64,000 nucleotides of DNA from Paraniabella defluvii (GCA_019316985.1 CP079215.1:2480001-2544000); one strand, 5' to 3'. Counted from the stretch's first letter, positions 51,782 to 63,720 are shown. Notes: generated from the sequence alone by a model not told the origin. Program-made: numbers and translations.

Positions 51782-52940
51782 CTACACTTTAATGTAAATC
51801 TTTCTTTTATCCAGCCACCAGCATATTCCCCACATAAAAATAATAACGGTTATGGCATACATCAACGAACCCACCCTCGGGTCGCCGGGAATATTGCTGT
51901 AAACTTTTTATAAAGAAAGTTCCAGAAATTAACTCCTTTATCCGAGCTAAAAAGACCTGCCGTTTTAGGCAGAAACGCACTCAGGGAAAAGATAAACAAT
52001 GCATTTTTACCAAAAACCTCAAAAAATCGGGTAGGGAAGCCTTGGTAATTTCTGATTTCTATCAGGTAGATCATGGTACTTAATGTAATAATAGCCAGGC
52101 CCACCGTGTACACAGTGTAAGAGCTGGTCCATATTTTTTTTGTTGATAGGGAACGCCATATCCCAGCAAAAGCCTGTAAGCAATAGTGCAATACCTGTAA
52201 CAAATAATACCGTTAACATTTTATAAGCACCCGCCGGCTCAGCTGAGCTAGCGCTATTTTTGATATAGGATCCTATAAAAAAGCCAAAAATGACCTCAAC
52301 AATGGCCGGTAAGGTACTTAACAGTCCTTCCGGGTCAAAGGCTATTCCTTCTCCTTTATACATATGGGAAATATGCAGTATGGCTTTATCTACATTCGTG
52401 CCTACCCAGCCCTCCAGGCTGTAGGGGTCTGATGGGTTTCCCAGCAGGCAAATGATCCAGTACAGCAATAAAAGAAACAGGGAGAATAGCCATGCAGCCC
52501 TGGGTTTCAGGTAAAAAACAATAATGGAGGCGAAAAAGTAGCATACTGCAATACGTTGTAAAACCCCGAAAATGCGAACGCCCTTTTCGCTGTTATGCTG
52601 GTTTACCCAGCCAATCCATTCGAGGGAGCCTTCGTGCCAGCGTACAAATGGGTACCAGTTTAAAAACAGCCCGATGACAAAAATAAGCACTGAACGTTTT
52701 ACCACTTTTCGCCAGAATACCCTGCGCCCTGTTCTTGTAAACGGGGTAACACAAATGCCATCGCATTACCTACAGCAAACAAAAAGAAAGGGAATACCAG
52801 GTCAGTGGGGTAAGTCCGTGCCAGGGCGCATGTTTTAAAGGTGCAAAAATATGCGACCAGCTGCCAGGGTTGTTTACCAAAATCATCAGGCAAACGTGTG
52901 GCCCCCTGAAAATGTCTAAAGATCGGTAACGGGTCTTCAT
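51782..52940 (-). CDS. NagX-like DUF5009 membrane acyltransferase (frame-broken)
   Basis: ATG 52940: MKTRYRSLDIFRGAT; after a break LMILVNNPGSWSHIFAPLKH and PWHGLTPTDLVFPFFLFAVG, the start of heparan-alpha-glucosaminide acetyltransferase-like (NagX/YeiB-type) proteins. Ten or so hydrophobic helices follow (SVLIFVIGLFLNWYPFV, AWLFSLFLLLLYWII, IVEVIFGFFIGSYIK). Breaks near 52900, 52830, 52700, 52145 and 51880. About 387 residues, ending at 51782. Family members move acetyl groups to glucosamine across the membrane, which would fit the amino-sugar genes here, but no neighbour supports it directly. Confidence 0.8.
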
Positions 52941-53056
52941 CTTTTAAATTATGCCTATAAATATACAACTTACATCCCATCGGAAAAGGAAGGGGAAGGC
53001 ACTTGTGGGCAATGTAGTACAGAAAATATGAATTTTACTGTAAACGGGCTTACAGC

Positions 53057-53064
53057 TATATTTG
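53057..53064 (+). promoter_or_regulatory. -7 promoter box TATATTTG upstream of rfbB
   Basis: Exact TAnnTTTG, with TTTA 19 bp upstream, giving a leader of about 30 nt before the ATG at 53098. Likely drives the sugar-nucleotide cluster. Confidence 0.5.
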
Positions 53065-53097
53065 CAAACAGTCAAATTATAAAAACTATTAGAATCT

Positions 53098-54152
53098 ATG
53101 GCTAACAAGACCATTGTTATCACAGGCGGAGCCGGTTTTATCGGTTCGCATGTTGTCAGATTATTTGTAAATAAATACCCTGATTATAAGATCGTGAACC
53201 TGGATGCCCTTACTTATGCGGGTAACCTGGAAAACCTGAAAGATATTGAAGAGCAACCCAACTATATTTTTGAGAAAGCCGATATTGTAGATGCTGAAGC
53301 GGTAAAAGCTGTTTTCCAAAAGCATAATCCTGATGGTGTTATTCACCTGGCTGCTGAAAGCCATGTAGACCGCTCCATCTCGTCTCCCTGGATTTTGTGT
53401 ACACCAATGTTATAGGTACGGTAAACCTGCTGAATGCCGCTAAAGAGCTGTGGAAAGACAGCTATGAGGGCAAAAGGTTTCATCACGTTTCAACCGATGA
53501 GGTGTATGGCGCTTTAGGCGATACCGGTTTCTTTACGGAAGAAACGGCTTATGATCCTCATTCGCCCTATTCTGCATCCAAGGCTTCTTCTGATCATTTT
53601 GTATATGCATATGCCGATACCTATGGCCTTCCTGTGGTATTAACCAACTGTTCTAATAATTACGGGCCCAATCATTTCCCCGAGAAACTGATCCCGCTGA
53701 TGATTCACAATATCATAAATAATAAGCCTTTACCGGTTTACGGCGATGGGAAATATACCCGCGACTGGCTGTACGTAATTGATCATGCAAGGGCCATCGA
53801 TCTTGTTTTTCATGAAGGCAGGCAGGGAGAAAAATATAATGTGGGTGGTTTTAATGAGTGGAAAAATATCGACCTCGTGAAATTGCTTTGCAAGCAAATG
53901 GATGAAAAGCTCGGCCGCGAGGCTGGCACCAGCGAGCAGCTGATCACTTTTGTAAAAGACCGTCCGGGGCACGATTTACGGTATGCGATCGATGCCACTA
54001 AAATCAATAAAGAACTGGGCTGGTCTCCTTCCGTAACATTTGAAGAAGGTTTATCCAAGACCATCGATTGGTTTTTAAGCAACAAAGAGTGGCTTGAAAA
54101 CGTAACCAGTGGCGATTACCAGAAGTATTACGACAAGCAGTATGCAGAATAG
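53098..54152 (+). CDS. rfbB: dTDP-glucose 4,6-dehydratase RfbB (one frame break)
   Basis: Extended [23 protein letters not shown] is the NAD-binding Gly motif, [14 protein letters not shown] is the RfbB-specific ribose-binding motif, [25 protein letters not shown] and [12 protein letters not shown] (Tyr-xxx-Lys) follow. The break near 53390 is mended by one base. About 351 residues. It converts dTDP-glucose to dTDP-4-keto-6-deoxyglucose, the precursor of rhamnose and other deoxysugars. The product of rfbA is its substrate; rfbC and rfbD are not in the window. Confidence 0.96.
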
Positions 54153-54200
54153 CAGGCTCCTATTTAATTAAACCTTCAACCTAATCCTAATAAAAAAGAG

Positions 54201-55054
54201 ATGAAAGGAATTATCCTGGCCGGCGGATCCGGTACGCGTTTATATCCTATTACAAAGGCGATCAGCAAACAATTAATGCCTATTTACGATAAGCCCATGA
54301 TCTATTATCCTTTGTCTGTATTGATGATGGCAGGTATTAACGAAGTGCTGATCATCACCACACCGGAAGACAGTGCGGGTTTCAAAAGGTTGCTGGGAGA
54401 TGGTTCCCGTATTGGCTGCCGCTTCGAATACGCTGTTCAGGAAGTGCCCAATGGTTTGGCACAGGCATTTGTTATCGGTGCTGAATTTATAGGCAACGAT
54501 AAAGTGGCGCTTGTTTTAGGCGATAATATTTTCTACGGGTCGGGCTTAGGGACACAATTGAAAAAATTAACCGATGTAGACGGTGGCTATGTTTTCGCTT
54601 ACCAGGTAAGTGATCCCGAGCGATATGGTGTGGTAGAGTTTGACGAGCAAATGAAGGCCATTTCTATCGAGGAGAAACCGGCACAGCCTAAATCGAATTA
54701 TGCGGTGCCTGGCCTGTATTTTTACGACAATTCTGTGGTGGATATAGCCCGGCAGCTCGAACCGTCTGCCCGCGGGGAATATGAAATTACCGATGTAAAT
54801 AAAATTTACCTGAAAGATGAAAAGCTTCATGTAGCAGTTTTAGACAGGGTACTGCCTGGCTGGATACAGGTACTTTCGACTCGCTTACAGATGCTGCAGA
54901 GTTTGTGCGCGTGATAGAAAAAAGGCAGGGTACAAAGATCGGCTGCATTGAAGAAATTGCCTGGCGTAACGGGTTTATTACCAAAGAACAGCTCAATGTT
55001 TTAGGAGATGAGCTGATAAAAAGCGGTTATGGGCTCTATTTGAAACAGCTTTGA
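54201..55054 (+). CDS. rfbA: Glucose-1-phosphate thymidylyltransferase RfbA (one frame break)
   Basis: [20 protein letters not shown] is the nucleotidyltransferase signature, then [35 protein letters not shown]-type metal site (GDNIFYG) and [17 protein letters not shown] break near 54860 hides the WLDTGT motif; one base restores [13 protein letters not shown]. About 284 residues, normal. It makes dTDP-glucose, feeding rfbB 48 bp upstream, so the two are one transcript. Confidence 0.96.
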
Positions 55055-55249
55055 CCTGCTGAGACACAAATATTATCCGTACAATGCTCAATCTTTATTT
55101 TTTCAGAATACATTTGCTGATAGTAAACCAAATTAATAAGGCCTTCTGCATTGCCGGTATAGTCGGCAGTGATCACCAGGAAATAAATATGCAAATTCCA
55201 GTCCGTCCAACCAGGCGGCTGGATGACCAAAATCAATAAAAATAAACAC

Positions 55250-56570
55250 ATGAAAATAGCTGTAGTGGGAACAGGTTATGTAGGATTAGTAACCGGAACC
55301 TGTTTTGCCGAAACCGGAAACCTTGTAAACTGCGTAGATGTAAACAAAGCAAAGATCGACCAGTTAAAAAAGGCAAATGCCCTATTTATGAGCCCGGGCT
55401 GGATATATTACTGCAGCGGAACATAAAAGAAAAACGAATTCTTTTTACCACAGATCTAAAAGCCGCAGTAGATAAGTCTGATATTATTTTTCTGGCCTTG
55501 CCTACACCCCCGGAGAAGACGGGTCTGCCGATCTGAAGTATATTCTGAATGTAGCCGAAGACCTGTCCAAAATCATTAAAGAGTATAAAGTTATAGTAAA
55601 CAAAAGCACCGTTCCGGTGGGTACTGCCGAAAAGGTAGCGGAAGTGCTTGGTAGAAAACTGGCACCCGAACTTTTTGATGTAGTATCCAATCCCGAATTT
55701 TTACGGGAAGGTATTGCTGTTGACGACTTTTTAAAACCCGACAGAGTTGTAATAGGCACTTCCTCCGATCGTGCGCGAGATGTAATGAATGAGCTGTACC
55801 AGCCATTTGTACGCCAGGGCAATCCTATTTATTTTATGGATGAACGTAGCTCGGAGATGACCAAATATGTAGCGAATTCTTACCTCGCCATGCGTATTTC
55901 GTATATGAACGAAGTGGCTAATCTCTGCGAATTAACAGGCGCCAATGTTGACCTGGTTCGTATTGGTATCGGTAGCGACAGCCGTATTGGTAAACGGTTC
56001 CTTTTCCTGGTATTGGTTATGGAGGAAGCTGTTTCCCTAAAGATGTGCTGGCGCTTCATCATACTTCCAAACAAAACAAGTACGACTTTAAACTGCTCGA
56101 CACCGTGATGAAGGTGAATAAAAACCAGAAAAAGTACTGTTTGGAAAAAAATCAAAAATATTATAAAAATAACCTGAAAGGGAAAAAAATTTGCCATGTG
56201 GGGCCTGGCATTTAAACCCGAAACGGACGATATCAGGGACGCCCCGGCTCTGGAGCTCATCAACGAACTTTTGAATGCCGGCGCTGAAGTTACTGTATTT
56301 GACCCGGAAGCAATGGGGAATGTAAAAGCCTTGCTGGGCAACAAAATTAAGTATGCAAAAGACCAGTATGTAGGGTTAAAAGAAGCCGATGCACTATTAA
56401 TCGTTACAGAGTGGAGCGAATTCAGGAACCCCGATTTTGAGCGGATGGTAAAAAATCTGAAATCGAAAGTGGTGTTTGACGGCCGTAACGTGTACAGCCT
56501 GGATAAAATGGAAGAGTTGGGCTTTTATTATAATAGCATCGGGCGTAAAATTGTCAATGGTAAAAAATAA
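55250..56570 (+). CDS. ugd: UDP-glucose 6-dehydrogenase (several frame breaks)
   Basis: [21 protein letters not shown] is the NAD-binding start; [15 protein letters not shown] and [20 protein letters not shown] follow. The catalytic Cys motif GGSCFPKD is restored by a frame change near 56015, then [18 protein letters not shown] and [12 protein letters not shown]. Breaks near 55385, 55500, 56015, 56190. About 441 residues. It oxidises UDP-glucose to UDP-glucuronate. A 195-bp gap separates it from rfbA. The next gene uses its product. Confidence 0.93.
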
Positions 56571-56573
56571 AAA

Positions 56574-57553
56574 ATGAAGAAAAGAGTTTTAATAACCGGG
56601 GCAGCAGGGTTTTGGGTTCTCACCTTTGCGATCGTTTTATAAAAGAAGGCTATCACGTAATAGCTATGGACAACCTGATCACGGGTGATTTAAAAAATCT
56701 GGAGCATCTTTTTCCGAATCCGGACTTCGAGTTTTACCACCATGATGTTACCAAATACATACATATACCGGGAAGCTTGGATTATATCCTGCATTTTGCT
56801 TCTCCGGCCAGCCCTATAGATTATCTCAAAATACCCATACAAACACTCAAGGTGGGCGCTATGGGTACGCATAATTGCCTGGGCCTGGCCAAGGCTAAAG
56901 GCGCAAGAATTCTGGTGGCCTCTACCAGCGAGGTTTATGGCGATCCTTTGGTACATCCCCAAACCGAGGAGTACTGGGGAAATGTAAACCCTGTTGGTCC
57001 AAGGGGTGTTTACGACGAGGCCAAGCGATATATGGAGTCTATTACCATGGCTTATCACACTTTCCATAAAGTGGAAACACGTATTATCCGCATTTTTAAT
57101 ACCTATGGACCGCGGATGCGCCTCAATGATGGCCGCGCGCTTCCTGCTTTTATAGGCCAGGCTTTGAGAGGGGAAAATATCACTGTTTTTGGCGATGGGT
57201 CTCAAACTCGCAGCTTTTGCTATGTAAGCGACCTGGTGGAGGGCATTTACCGCCTGCTGCTGAGCGATTATGTAAATCCTGTAAATATTGGCAACCCCGA
57301 CGAAATATCGCTGAAAGACTTTGCGGAGGAAGTATTGTCTTTAACAGGTAACACCGTGAAAATCATTTATAAACCTTTGCCCGTAGATGATCCGAAACAG
57401 AGAAAGCCTGATATTACCAAAGCAAAAGCTATCTTAAACTGGGAGCCCAAAATAAACCGGGCAGAGGGATTGAAAGAAACCTACAACTATTTCAAATCGT
57501 TGCCTCCGGAGGAATGGTTTAAGCAGCCGAAAGAATTCGTTTCGTCTAAATAA
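56574..57553 (+). CDS. UDP-glucuronate decarboxylase (UDP-xylose synthase) type SDR (one frame break)
   Basis: Begins [13 protein letters not shown]; after a T-run break (one T restores GFLGSHL) [52 protein letters not shown] and [15 protein letters not shown], then the catalytic [16 protein letters not shown]. The ASPASP and the [10 protein letters not shown] blocks are specific to UXS. About 327 residues. It makes UDP-xylose from UDP-glucuronate, supplied by the gene ending 3 bp upstream. Confidence 0.93.
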
Positions 57554-57822
57554 TTGGCGTTCATAACAACTATTTTACAGTACGATCGAACTTTTGCGGC
57601 GTTTGATGCATCTACATCCCGACGACCTCATTTTTAGCGGCTAAGTGGCAGGTCAGCAACATGAAACTGCCATTTACGGAGAATGCCGGAAAGCCAGACT
57701 GTAGTATTGTCACGCAATCGTGTTCGGTAAAGTTTTTGTAATATTTTCCGTCAGCCAGAAAGGATTAGTGTTTAAGCATTAATTTTGGTCACATTTCTTC
57801 ACAAGAATAAACCCCGGGCAGT

Positions 57823-58326
57823 ATGGAAAAAGAAAAAGAGTTCAGCGATTTATTGGTTGACAATGCTGGGTTTTTAAAACCTTTTGCGGTTAACCTCACT
57901 AAAAATAACGAAACGGCAAATGACCTTTATCAGGAAACCCTGTATAAAGCATTGGCTAATAAAGAAAAGTACAATTCGGGTACCAATATAAAGGCATGGT
58001 TGTTTACTATCATGCGTAATATATTTATTAACGATTACCGTCGTAATGCCAAACGCAGAACGGTTTTTGATAATACCCCGGAAGATTACCTGATCAACTT
58101 GCGTCAGGTATCGGTATCTAACTCAGCAGAAAGCAGCTTAAGGCAAAAAGAGATCGAAGCAGCGGTAGAAGCGCTTCCTGAAACCTTTAAAGTGCCTTTT
58201 AAACTGTATTTCGAGGGATATAAATACCAGGAAATTTCTGAGTACCTCGATGAACCATTAGGTACGATAAAAAGCCGTATTCACTTTGCCCGCAAATTAC
58301 TAAAAGAGCAAATCAACCGATATTAA
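57823..58326 (+). CDS. RNA polymerase sigma factor, ECF type
   Basis: Intact, 167 residues. Region 2 has ETANDLYQETLYKALANK and NIKAWLFTIMRNIFINDYRR (core-binding and -10 recognition); region 4 has EALPETFKVPFKLYFEGY and YQEISEYLDEPLGTIKSRIH, the helix-turn-helix. No anti-sigma gene lies next to it, and it has its own terminator. This NIFINDYRR type is widely conserved in Bacteroidota and is often outside the FecR-linked group. The 269-bp region upstream (57554-57822) holds no gene that I support. Confidence 0.93.
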   Translation: MEKEKEFSDLLVDNAGFLKPFAVNLTKNNETANDLYQETLYKALANKEKYNSGTNIKAWLFTIMRNIFINDYRRNAKRRTVFDNTPEDYLINLRQVSVSNSAESSLRQKEIEAAVEALPETFKVPFKLYFEGYKYQEISEYLDEPLGTIKSRIHFARKLLKEQINRY

Positions 58327-58331
58327 ATAGA

Positions 58332-58360
58332 AAATCCCGCCTGATGCGGGATTTTTTTGT
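58332..58360 (+). terminator. Terminator of the sigma factor gene
   Basis: AAATCCCGC, loop CTGAT, GCGGGATTT, then a T run. Perfect 9-bp stem. Confidence 0.92.
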
Positions 58361-58717
58361 ATCTGTTTGAAACGGAAAACCCTTACAAAGCTTTCATAGC
58401 AAAGCCGTGGTTAGTGGCGTTTTTCACCGGGCCCCAAGTGTACATGCCGACTCAGCTGCAATCTCCAGCCGGCGATCGCATCATATGTTCTTCAATACCG
58501 AATTACTATCCACGTTCCGGCAGTTAAGATGCTACCTCAAAATACAGCCGGTAAACCGGCTACCCCACAAACCTAATATCTATGCCAGATATAATGGAGC
58601 CTGGTCCGTAAGTAAATAGATGGGGTGCTTTTTCATGTGCGATCATCAGTAAAGGCAAAACCCGCCGTACTTTTTATCAGGCATACCATTTAAATTCGCG
58701 GTCATAACTTTTGTAGC
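58361..58717. other. 357-bp stretch with a possible broken minus-strand gene remnant
   Basis: No intact gene. On the minus strand the end at about 58386-58441 reads TWGPVKNATNHGFAMKAL then TAA, which looks coding, and segments upstream in shifting frames (YDAIAGWRLQLS, GPGSIISGIDIRFVG) are also protein-like. I cannot join them into a recognised family. Confidence 0.3.
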
Positions 58718-60826
58718 ATTACGCAGCATTCGCAAATATTATCCAGTCCGATCGCTTACCTCAAAGGCGTAGGGCCTCAGCGTGCAGAGCTGCTGCAAAA
58801 AGAACTGGGGATCTTTACGTTTAACGATTTGCTACAGCATTTCCCCTTCCGGCATGTAGATAAAACAAAGTTTACGCCTATTGGTGAGGCTACACCGGCA
58901 GACGAATACCTGCAGTTTGCGGGCATATTGGAGCCTTTCCAGGTTATCGGTCAGCACAGGGCAAAACGGCTGATTGCACAACTTCGCGATAAAACAGGAA
59001 CGGTAGAGCTGGTTTGGTTTAGCGCCATTAATATGATTCAAAAAATGCTGCAGCCGGGCCAGGCTTATATTGTATATGGTAAACTGTCCTGGTTTATGAG
59101 CAAGCCGCAGCTGGTGCATCCTGAAATTGAAGCATGGTCACCCGAGAAAACAGAAGGCAAAGCCTATCTCGAACCGGTCTATCCTTCCACAGAAAAGCTC
59201 AAGGCTAAAAACCTGGGCGGGAGGCAGATCGGTAAACTCACGCAGTTATTGTTACCTCATGTGAAGCCGCAGGATATTCCCGAAAACTTCCCTCAAAAAA
59301 TAATTGAAGAGCTGAAGCTCGTGCCACGGTTTGAAGCTTACCGGCAGATCCATTTCCCGCAAACACCCAAACATTATGAAGCTGCATTAAGGAGGTTAAA
59401 GTTCGAAGAGATCTTTATTGCGCAGATGCGTATGAACCTGTTGCGGTCGCAACGGCACCGGTTTTCGAAAGGCGTGATCTTCGATGCGGTGGGCGATTAC
59501 TTCAACACCTTTTACAACAAATACCTGCCCTTTGAGCTAACGGGCGCACAAAAGCGGGTGCTCAAAGAAATAAGAAACGATACTGCCCGTGGAAAACAGA
59601 TGAACCGGCTGCTGCAGGGTGATGTGGGTAGCGGAAAAACCATAGTGGCCCTGCTTTGTATGTTACTGGCTGCAGATAACGGCTATCAATCGGTGTTGAT
59701 GGCACCTACTGAGATCCTGTCCCGGCAACATTTCCAGGGTATTGCATCTCTTTAAAAGATATGGATATAGAAGTGGCCCTGCTCACGGGTTCTGTGAAAG
59801 GGAAAGAGCGAAAAGTCATCCTGCAGGGGGTAGCTGATGGTTCTATTCATTTATTGATAGGTACCCATGCAGTTATCGAAGATGCGGTTCAGTTTCAGAA
59901 CCTGGGACTGGTAATTGTAGATGAGCAGCATCGTTTTGGTGTGGCGCAAAGAGCCCGGCTTTGGGAGAAGAATCAGGTGCCGCCACATGTGTTGGTAATG
60001 ACGGCAACGCCAATACCCCGAACGCTGGCTATGACTGCCTACGGTGACCTGGATTACAGCGTTATAGATGAGTTGCCACCGGGCAGACAGCCTATTCAAA
60101 CAGTGCATCGCCTGGATAGCGACCGTAGTAATGTAATGGACTTTTTAAAAGCGGAGATCGCTTTAGGCCGCCAGGTATATGTTATCTTCCCTTTAATTGA
60201 AGAGAGCGATAAGCTCGATTATGAAAACCTCATGCGGGGATACGACGAGATCAAAACCTATTTTCCCGAACCACAGTACTGGATCAGCATGGTGCATGGC
60301 AAACAACCTGCTATACAGAAGGAAGAAAATATGCGGCGTTTTGTAGAGCATGATACGCAAATCATGGTGTCCACCACAGTAATTGAAGTAGGAGTGAATG
60401 TGCCCAATGCTTCGGTAATGGTTATCGAAAGCGCAGAAAAATTCGGGTTGTCGCAATTGCATCAGCTGCGCGGCAGGGTAGGACGTGGCGCTGAAAAAGT
60501 TATTGTATATTACTTACAGGTAGGAAACTGGGCAATGTAGCACGTGAACGTATGAAGATCATGACCTCCACCAATAACGGTTTTGTTATAGCCGAAAAGG
60601 ACCTGGAACTGCGTGGTCCGGGCGATATCGAAGGTACCCGTCAAAGCGGCGTGGTAGATTTCAAGCTGGCTAATATTGTAAACGACCGGGCTATGGTAGA
60701 TGCTGCAAAAAAAGTAACCGAAGAAATACTAACTGATGATCCAGATCTTTCTAAGCCCGAAAATGCGCCCTTAAAAGAGTTCCTGCAGTCGCAAAAAGGA
60801 AAACGATCTGGAGTAAGATATCGTAG
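58718..60826 (+). CDS. recG: ATP-dependent DNA helicase RecG (frame-broken)
   Basis: Branch-migration helicase for stalled forks and recombination. The wedge domain starts IAYLKGVGPQRAELLQKELG and DLLQHFPFRHVDKTKF. Helicase motifs are NRLLQGDVGSGKTIVALL (Walker A), VDEQHRFGVAQRA (DExH), MTATPIPRTLAMTAYGD and, in domain 2, MVSTTVIEVGVNVPNASVM and HQLRGRVGRG. Breaks near 59756, 60535 and 60800; restoring the last gives TIWSKIS and TAG at 60826. About 703 residues. No ATG is visible in frame before the wedge domain; ATT at 58718 just after a TAACTTTTG promoter-like box is a candidate start, so the 5' end is approximate. Confidence 0.92.
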
Positions 60827-60908
60827 CAGCACGCCTGGTGGCCAACAAGCCCATGCTATTATTCCGACCGGAACCTGACCTCTTGTTTGATTTTTATAAT
60901 TTTGCAGT

Positions 60909-61815
60909 ATGAAAACAACCGAAAGTGTTGAAGACTTTTACAAAAGATTGCCGGGGCAGGTTGGTACGCTGCACCCGGCGAATAATACAGGGATAGGCCA
61001 TTTTAATGTCTTTAGCCGGGAGGCCTGCTCGGTAGTATCGCCTTACAGCAGGCGCGATTTTTACAAAGCTTCTTTGATCATCGGGCAGGGGAAAATTTAT
61101 TATGCAGATAAATGGGTGCAGATAGATCGCCCGGCAATGCTTTTTCAAATCCGGTGGTACCCTATTCCTGGGAGCCGGAATCTGAGACTCAGTCTGGCTG
61201 GTATTGTTTGTTTACCGAAGGGTTTATACAGCACAGCGAAAGGGTAGAAAGTCTCCGGGACTCCCCGCTTTTTAAAATAGGGAGCAATCCTGTCTTCTTC
61301 CCTGGAGAAGCACAGCTACGGGAAATTTCAGCAATTTTCCAAAAGATGATGGCAGAAATGGCTTCCGATTATGCACAGAAGTATGATGTATTGCGTAGCT
61401 ATTTGCATTTGCTGATCCACGAAGCTATGAAATCCAATCCCGCTAATAATTTTGGAACTTATGCCAACGCATCCGCACGGGTTTCCGGTTTATTTCTGGA
61501 GTTACTGGAGCGACAGTTCCTATAGATTCTCCCCAGGCAGCTTTGACACTGAAAACTCCGTCTGACTATGCACAGGCGCTTTCGGTGCATATCAACCATT
61601 TAAATCGTTCTGTAAAAGAAACAACAGGTAAAACAACTTCTGAACAGATTGCTGCCCGTATCGCTAAAGAAGCGGGAGCACTCCTGCAGCATACGGACTG
61701 GAACATTGCAGATATTGCTTATAGCCTGGGCTTCGAGTATCCATCTTATTTTACCAATTTCTTCAGGAAGCATACCGGCAAATCGCCCAACCAGCTTCGC
61801 CATATCACTGTTTGA
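60909..61815 (+). CDS. AraC-family transcriptional regulator (two frame breaks)
   Basis: N-terminal cupin-like ligand domain (GTLHPANNTGIGHFNVFSRE, PYSRRDFYKASLIIGQGKIY) and a C-terminal pair of helix-turn-helix motifs (TSEQIAARIAKEAGALLQ, NIADIAYSLGFEYPSYFTNF, RKHTGKSPNQLR), the classic AraC signature. Breaks near 61155 and 61520. About 302 residues. It is followed 75 bp downstream on the same strand by an aldo/keto reductase, a very common regulator/target pair; control of that gene is inferred. The effector is unknown. Confidence 0.9.
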
Positions 61816-61890
61816 ATAGTTTAAGAATCTGTTTGATTATTATAAACAGGCAGGTTTACCCCGTTCTATTTTTGCATAAAACAACAATTA

Positions 61891-62887
61891 ATGATTATGC
61901 AATACAGAAATCTGGGAAAAACCGGCGAACAGTTATCCGCCATTGGTCTGGGCTGCATGGGTATGAGCTTTGCTTATGGCCCTGCCAACGAAAAAGAAAG
62001 TATAGCTACGCTTGAAAAAGCATTGGATTTGGGGATTAACTTCTGGGATACTGCCGATATGTATGGTAACGGAGCCAACGAAGAGCTGATCTCGAAAGTT
62101 TTGGTGCCCAATAGAAAAAGAATATTCATCGCAACAAAGTTCGGCTTCCGTTTTAAAAATGATATAGCAGGACCAAGCGGAACAGCAAGCACTTTTTTGA
62201 CGGCTCTCCGGCCTGGGTTAAGGTTGCCGTAGAGAAAAGCCTGAAACGGCTGAAAGTAGACACTATTGATTTGTACTATGCCCACCGGGTTGACCCCAAT
62301 GTGCCGATCGAAGAAACGGTAGGCGCCATGGCTGATCTTGTGAGGGAGGGCAAAGTGCGCTACCTTGGTTTGAGCGAGGCTTCACCGGCTTCTATCAGGA
62401 AAGCAAATGCCATTCATCCAATCGCTGCCCTGCAAAGTGAATATTCGCTGCTAACCCGTGATGTGGAAGCCGAAATTTTGAAAACAACAAGGCAGCTGCA
62501 GATCAGTCTGGTGCCTTACGCTCCTTTGGCGCGTGGCCTGTTTTCCAATACGCTCGACCTCAATAGCCTGGCTGAAGACGATTTCAGGCGAACACTGCCG
62601 CGAAGCCATGGTGCGCACGCAGAAAATAATGCGCGGCTGGTGGCAGATTTTGCTTTATTGGCGAAAGACAAAAATTGTTCCCCGGCACAGCTGGCCCTGG
62701 CCTGGGTACTGGCACAAGGCAGCGATATTATCCCCATTCCCGGACCAAAAAAAGAAAATATCTTGAAGAAAATGCCGGCGCGGTTGAGGTTAAGTTAACT
62801 GACCATGAGCTGGAGTTGATTAATGAGATAGTAGCGAAGTATCCAAACGTTGGCGCCCGCTATAGCGAGGAGCTATGGCAATGGTGA
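61891..62887 (+). CDS. Aldo/keto reductase (two frame breaks)
   Basis: [20 protein letters not shown] is the family start. The catalytic tetrad is visible: Asp and Tyr in [17 protein letters not shown], Lys in [10 protein letters not shown], His in [16 protein letters not shown] binding follows in [16 protein letters not shown] and [14 protein letters not shown] (frame changes near 62195 and 62755). The C-terminus reads [17 protein letters not shown]. About 332 residues, the YajO/AKR13-like size. Substrate unknown. Probably regulated by the AraC protein upstream. Confidence 0.92.
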
Positions 62888-63023
62888 ATCATTAATGACC
62901 TGTGAATAATCAATAAACAGGGTAGGGCCGTGTAATGGTTAATTGTCAAAATACGGTATAAACCGGGATATTATTTTGCCTTCGTAGAGTAAATGTATTG
63001 CCTTTAAATTCATTATTATGTTT

Positions 63024-63058
63024 TCCCATTTGTGCAGCAAACTGCTGCGCAAATGGGA
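63024..63058. terminator. 16-bp hairpin between the aldo/keto reductase and XRE genes
   Basis: TCCCATTTGTGCAGCA pairs with TGCTGCGCAAATGGGA around loop AAC, one G-U. It lacks a long T run on either strand, so it may be an mRNA end stabiliser or a two-way terminator for the converging genes. Confidence 0.6.
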
Positions 63059-63069
63059 GACAAATATTT

Positions 63070-63704
63070 TTACACCTTTGTTCTGCTACCCTGCTTTTTT
63101 TCTTCTAAAGCCAGGAGCCGGCTTTTTATGGCTTCTAACTCCTCAAAAATATTAGCACTTCCCTCCTGGCTTAAAGGCTGATACCAGCCCAGGATCGTTT
63201 TCACCAGGGTAATATCATTTACAGCAATATTATGACCTCCTGCTACCAGACTGCCGCTACCTATTTTTTTAGCCGAAGCAACAAATACACCATTACGGGT
63301 ATAGATGACTTGAGGGAGAGAAGCGCTTATTTCACCTTCTTTTGCTAATAATATTTGATTATTGGTAAACCTGTTGTCAATAATAGTAGCATTTTCAATG
63401 CTAACCCAATTGGCATTATCCGGAAAAAATGCTTCAGGTTTTTCATATGCGGATGCTTTGGGAGCGATTTCGGGCACCTTAAAATGAGATACCTCGTTCA
63501 CCGTTAATTTTTATTGATAAAATCGTCTACGCTTACGCCAAAAATCTGCGAAGCCCGCATCAGCGTCTCTATTTTAGGTTCTGCCCTTCCTTCTTCATAA
63601 GAACTTACAGCGGCACGGGTTAAGCCGAGGATATCTGCCAGGTGCTGTTGTGTATAATTCTTCAGGCTGCGTATCTTTTTAATGTTAGAACCGAAATTCG
63701 ACAT
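63070..63704 (-). CDS. XRE-family DNA-binding regulator with C-terminal domain (one frame break)
   Basis: ATG 63704. Residues 1-66 are a Cro/CI helix-turn-helix: NIKKIRSLKNYTQQHLADIL and GLTRAAVSSYEEGRAEPK, ending VDDFINK. A break at an A5 run near 63510 is mended by one A to give KKLTVNEVSHFKVPEIAPKA, so the HTH and the following 143 residues (ASAKKIGSGSLVAGGHNIAV, NIFEELEAIKSRLLALEEKK, a short coiled coil) are one protein of about 212 residues. The C-terminal part is unrecognised. The AT-rich palindrome in front of the gene could be its own operator. Confidence 0.82.
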
Positions 63705-63720
63705 GGTTGTTCCGTTTTAG

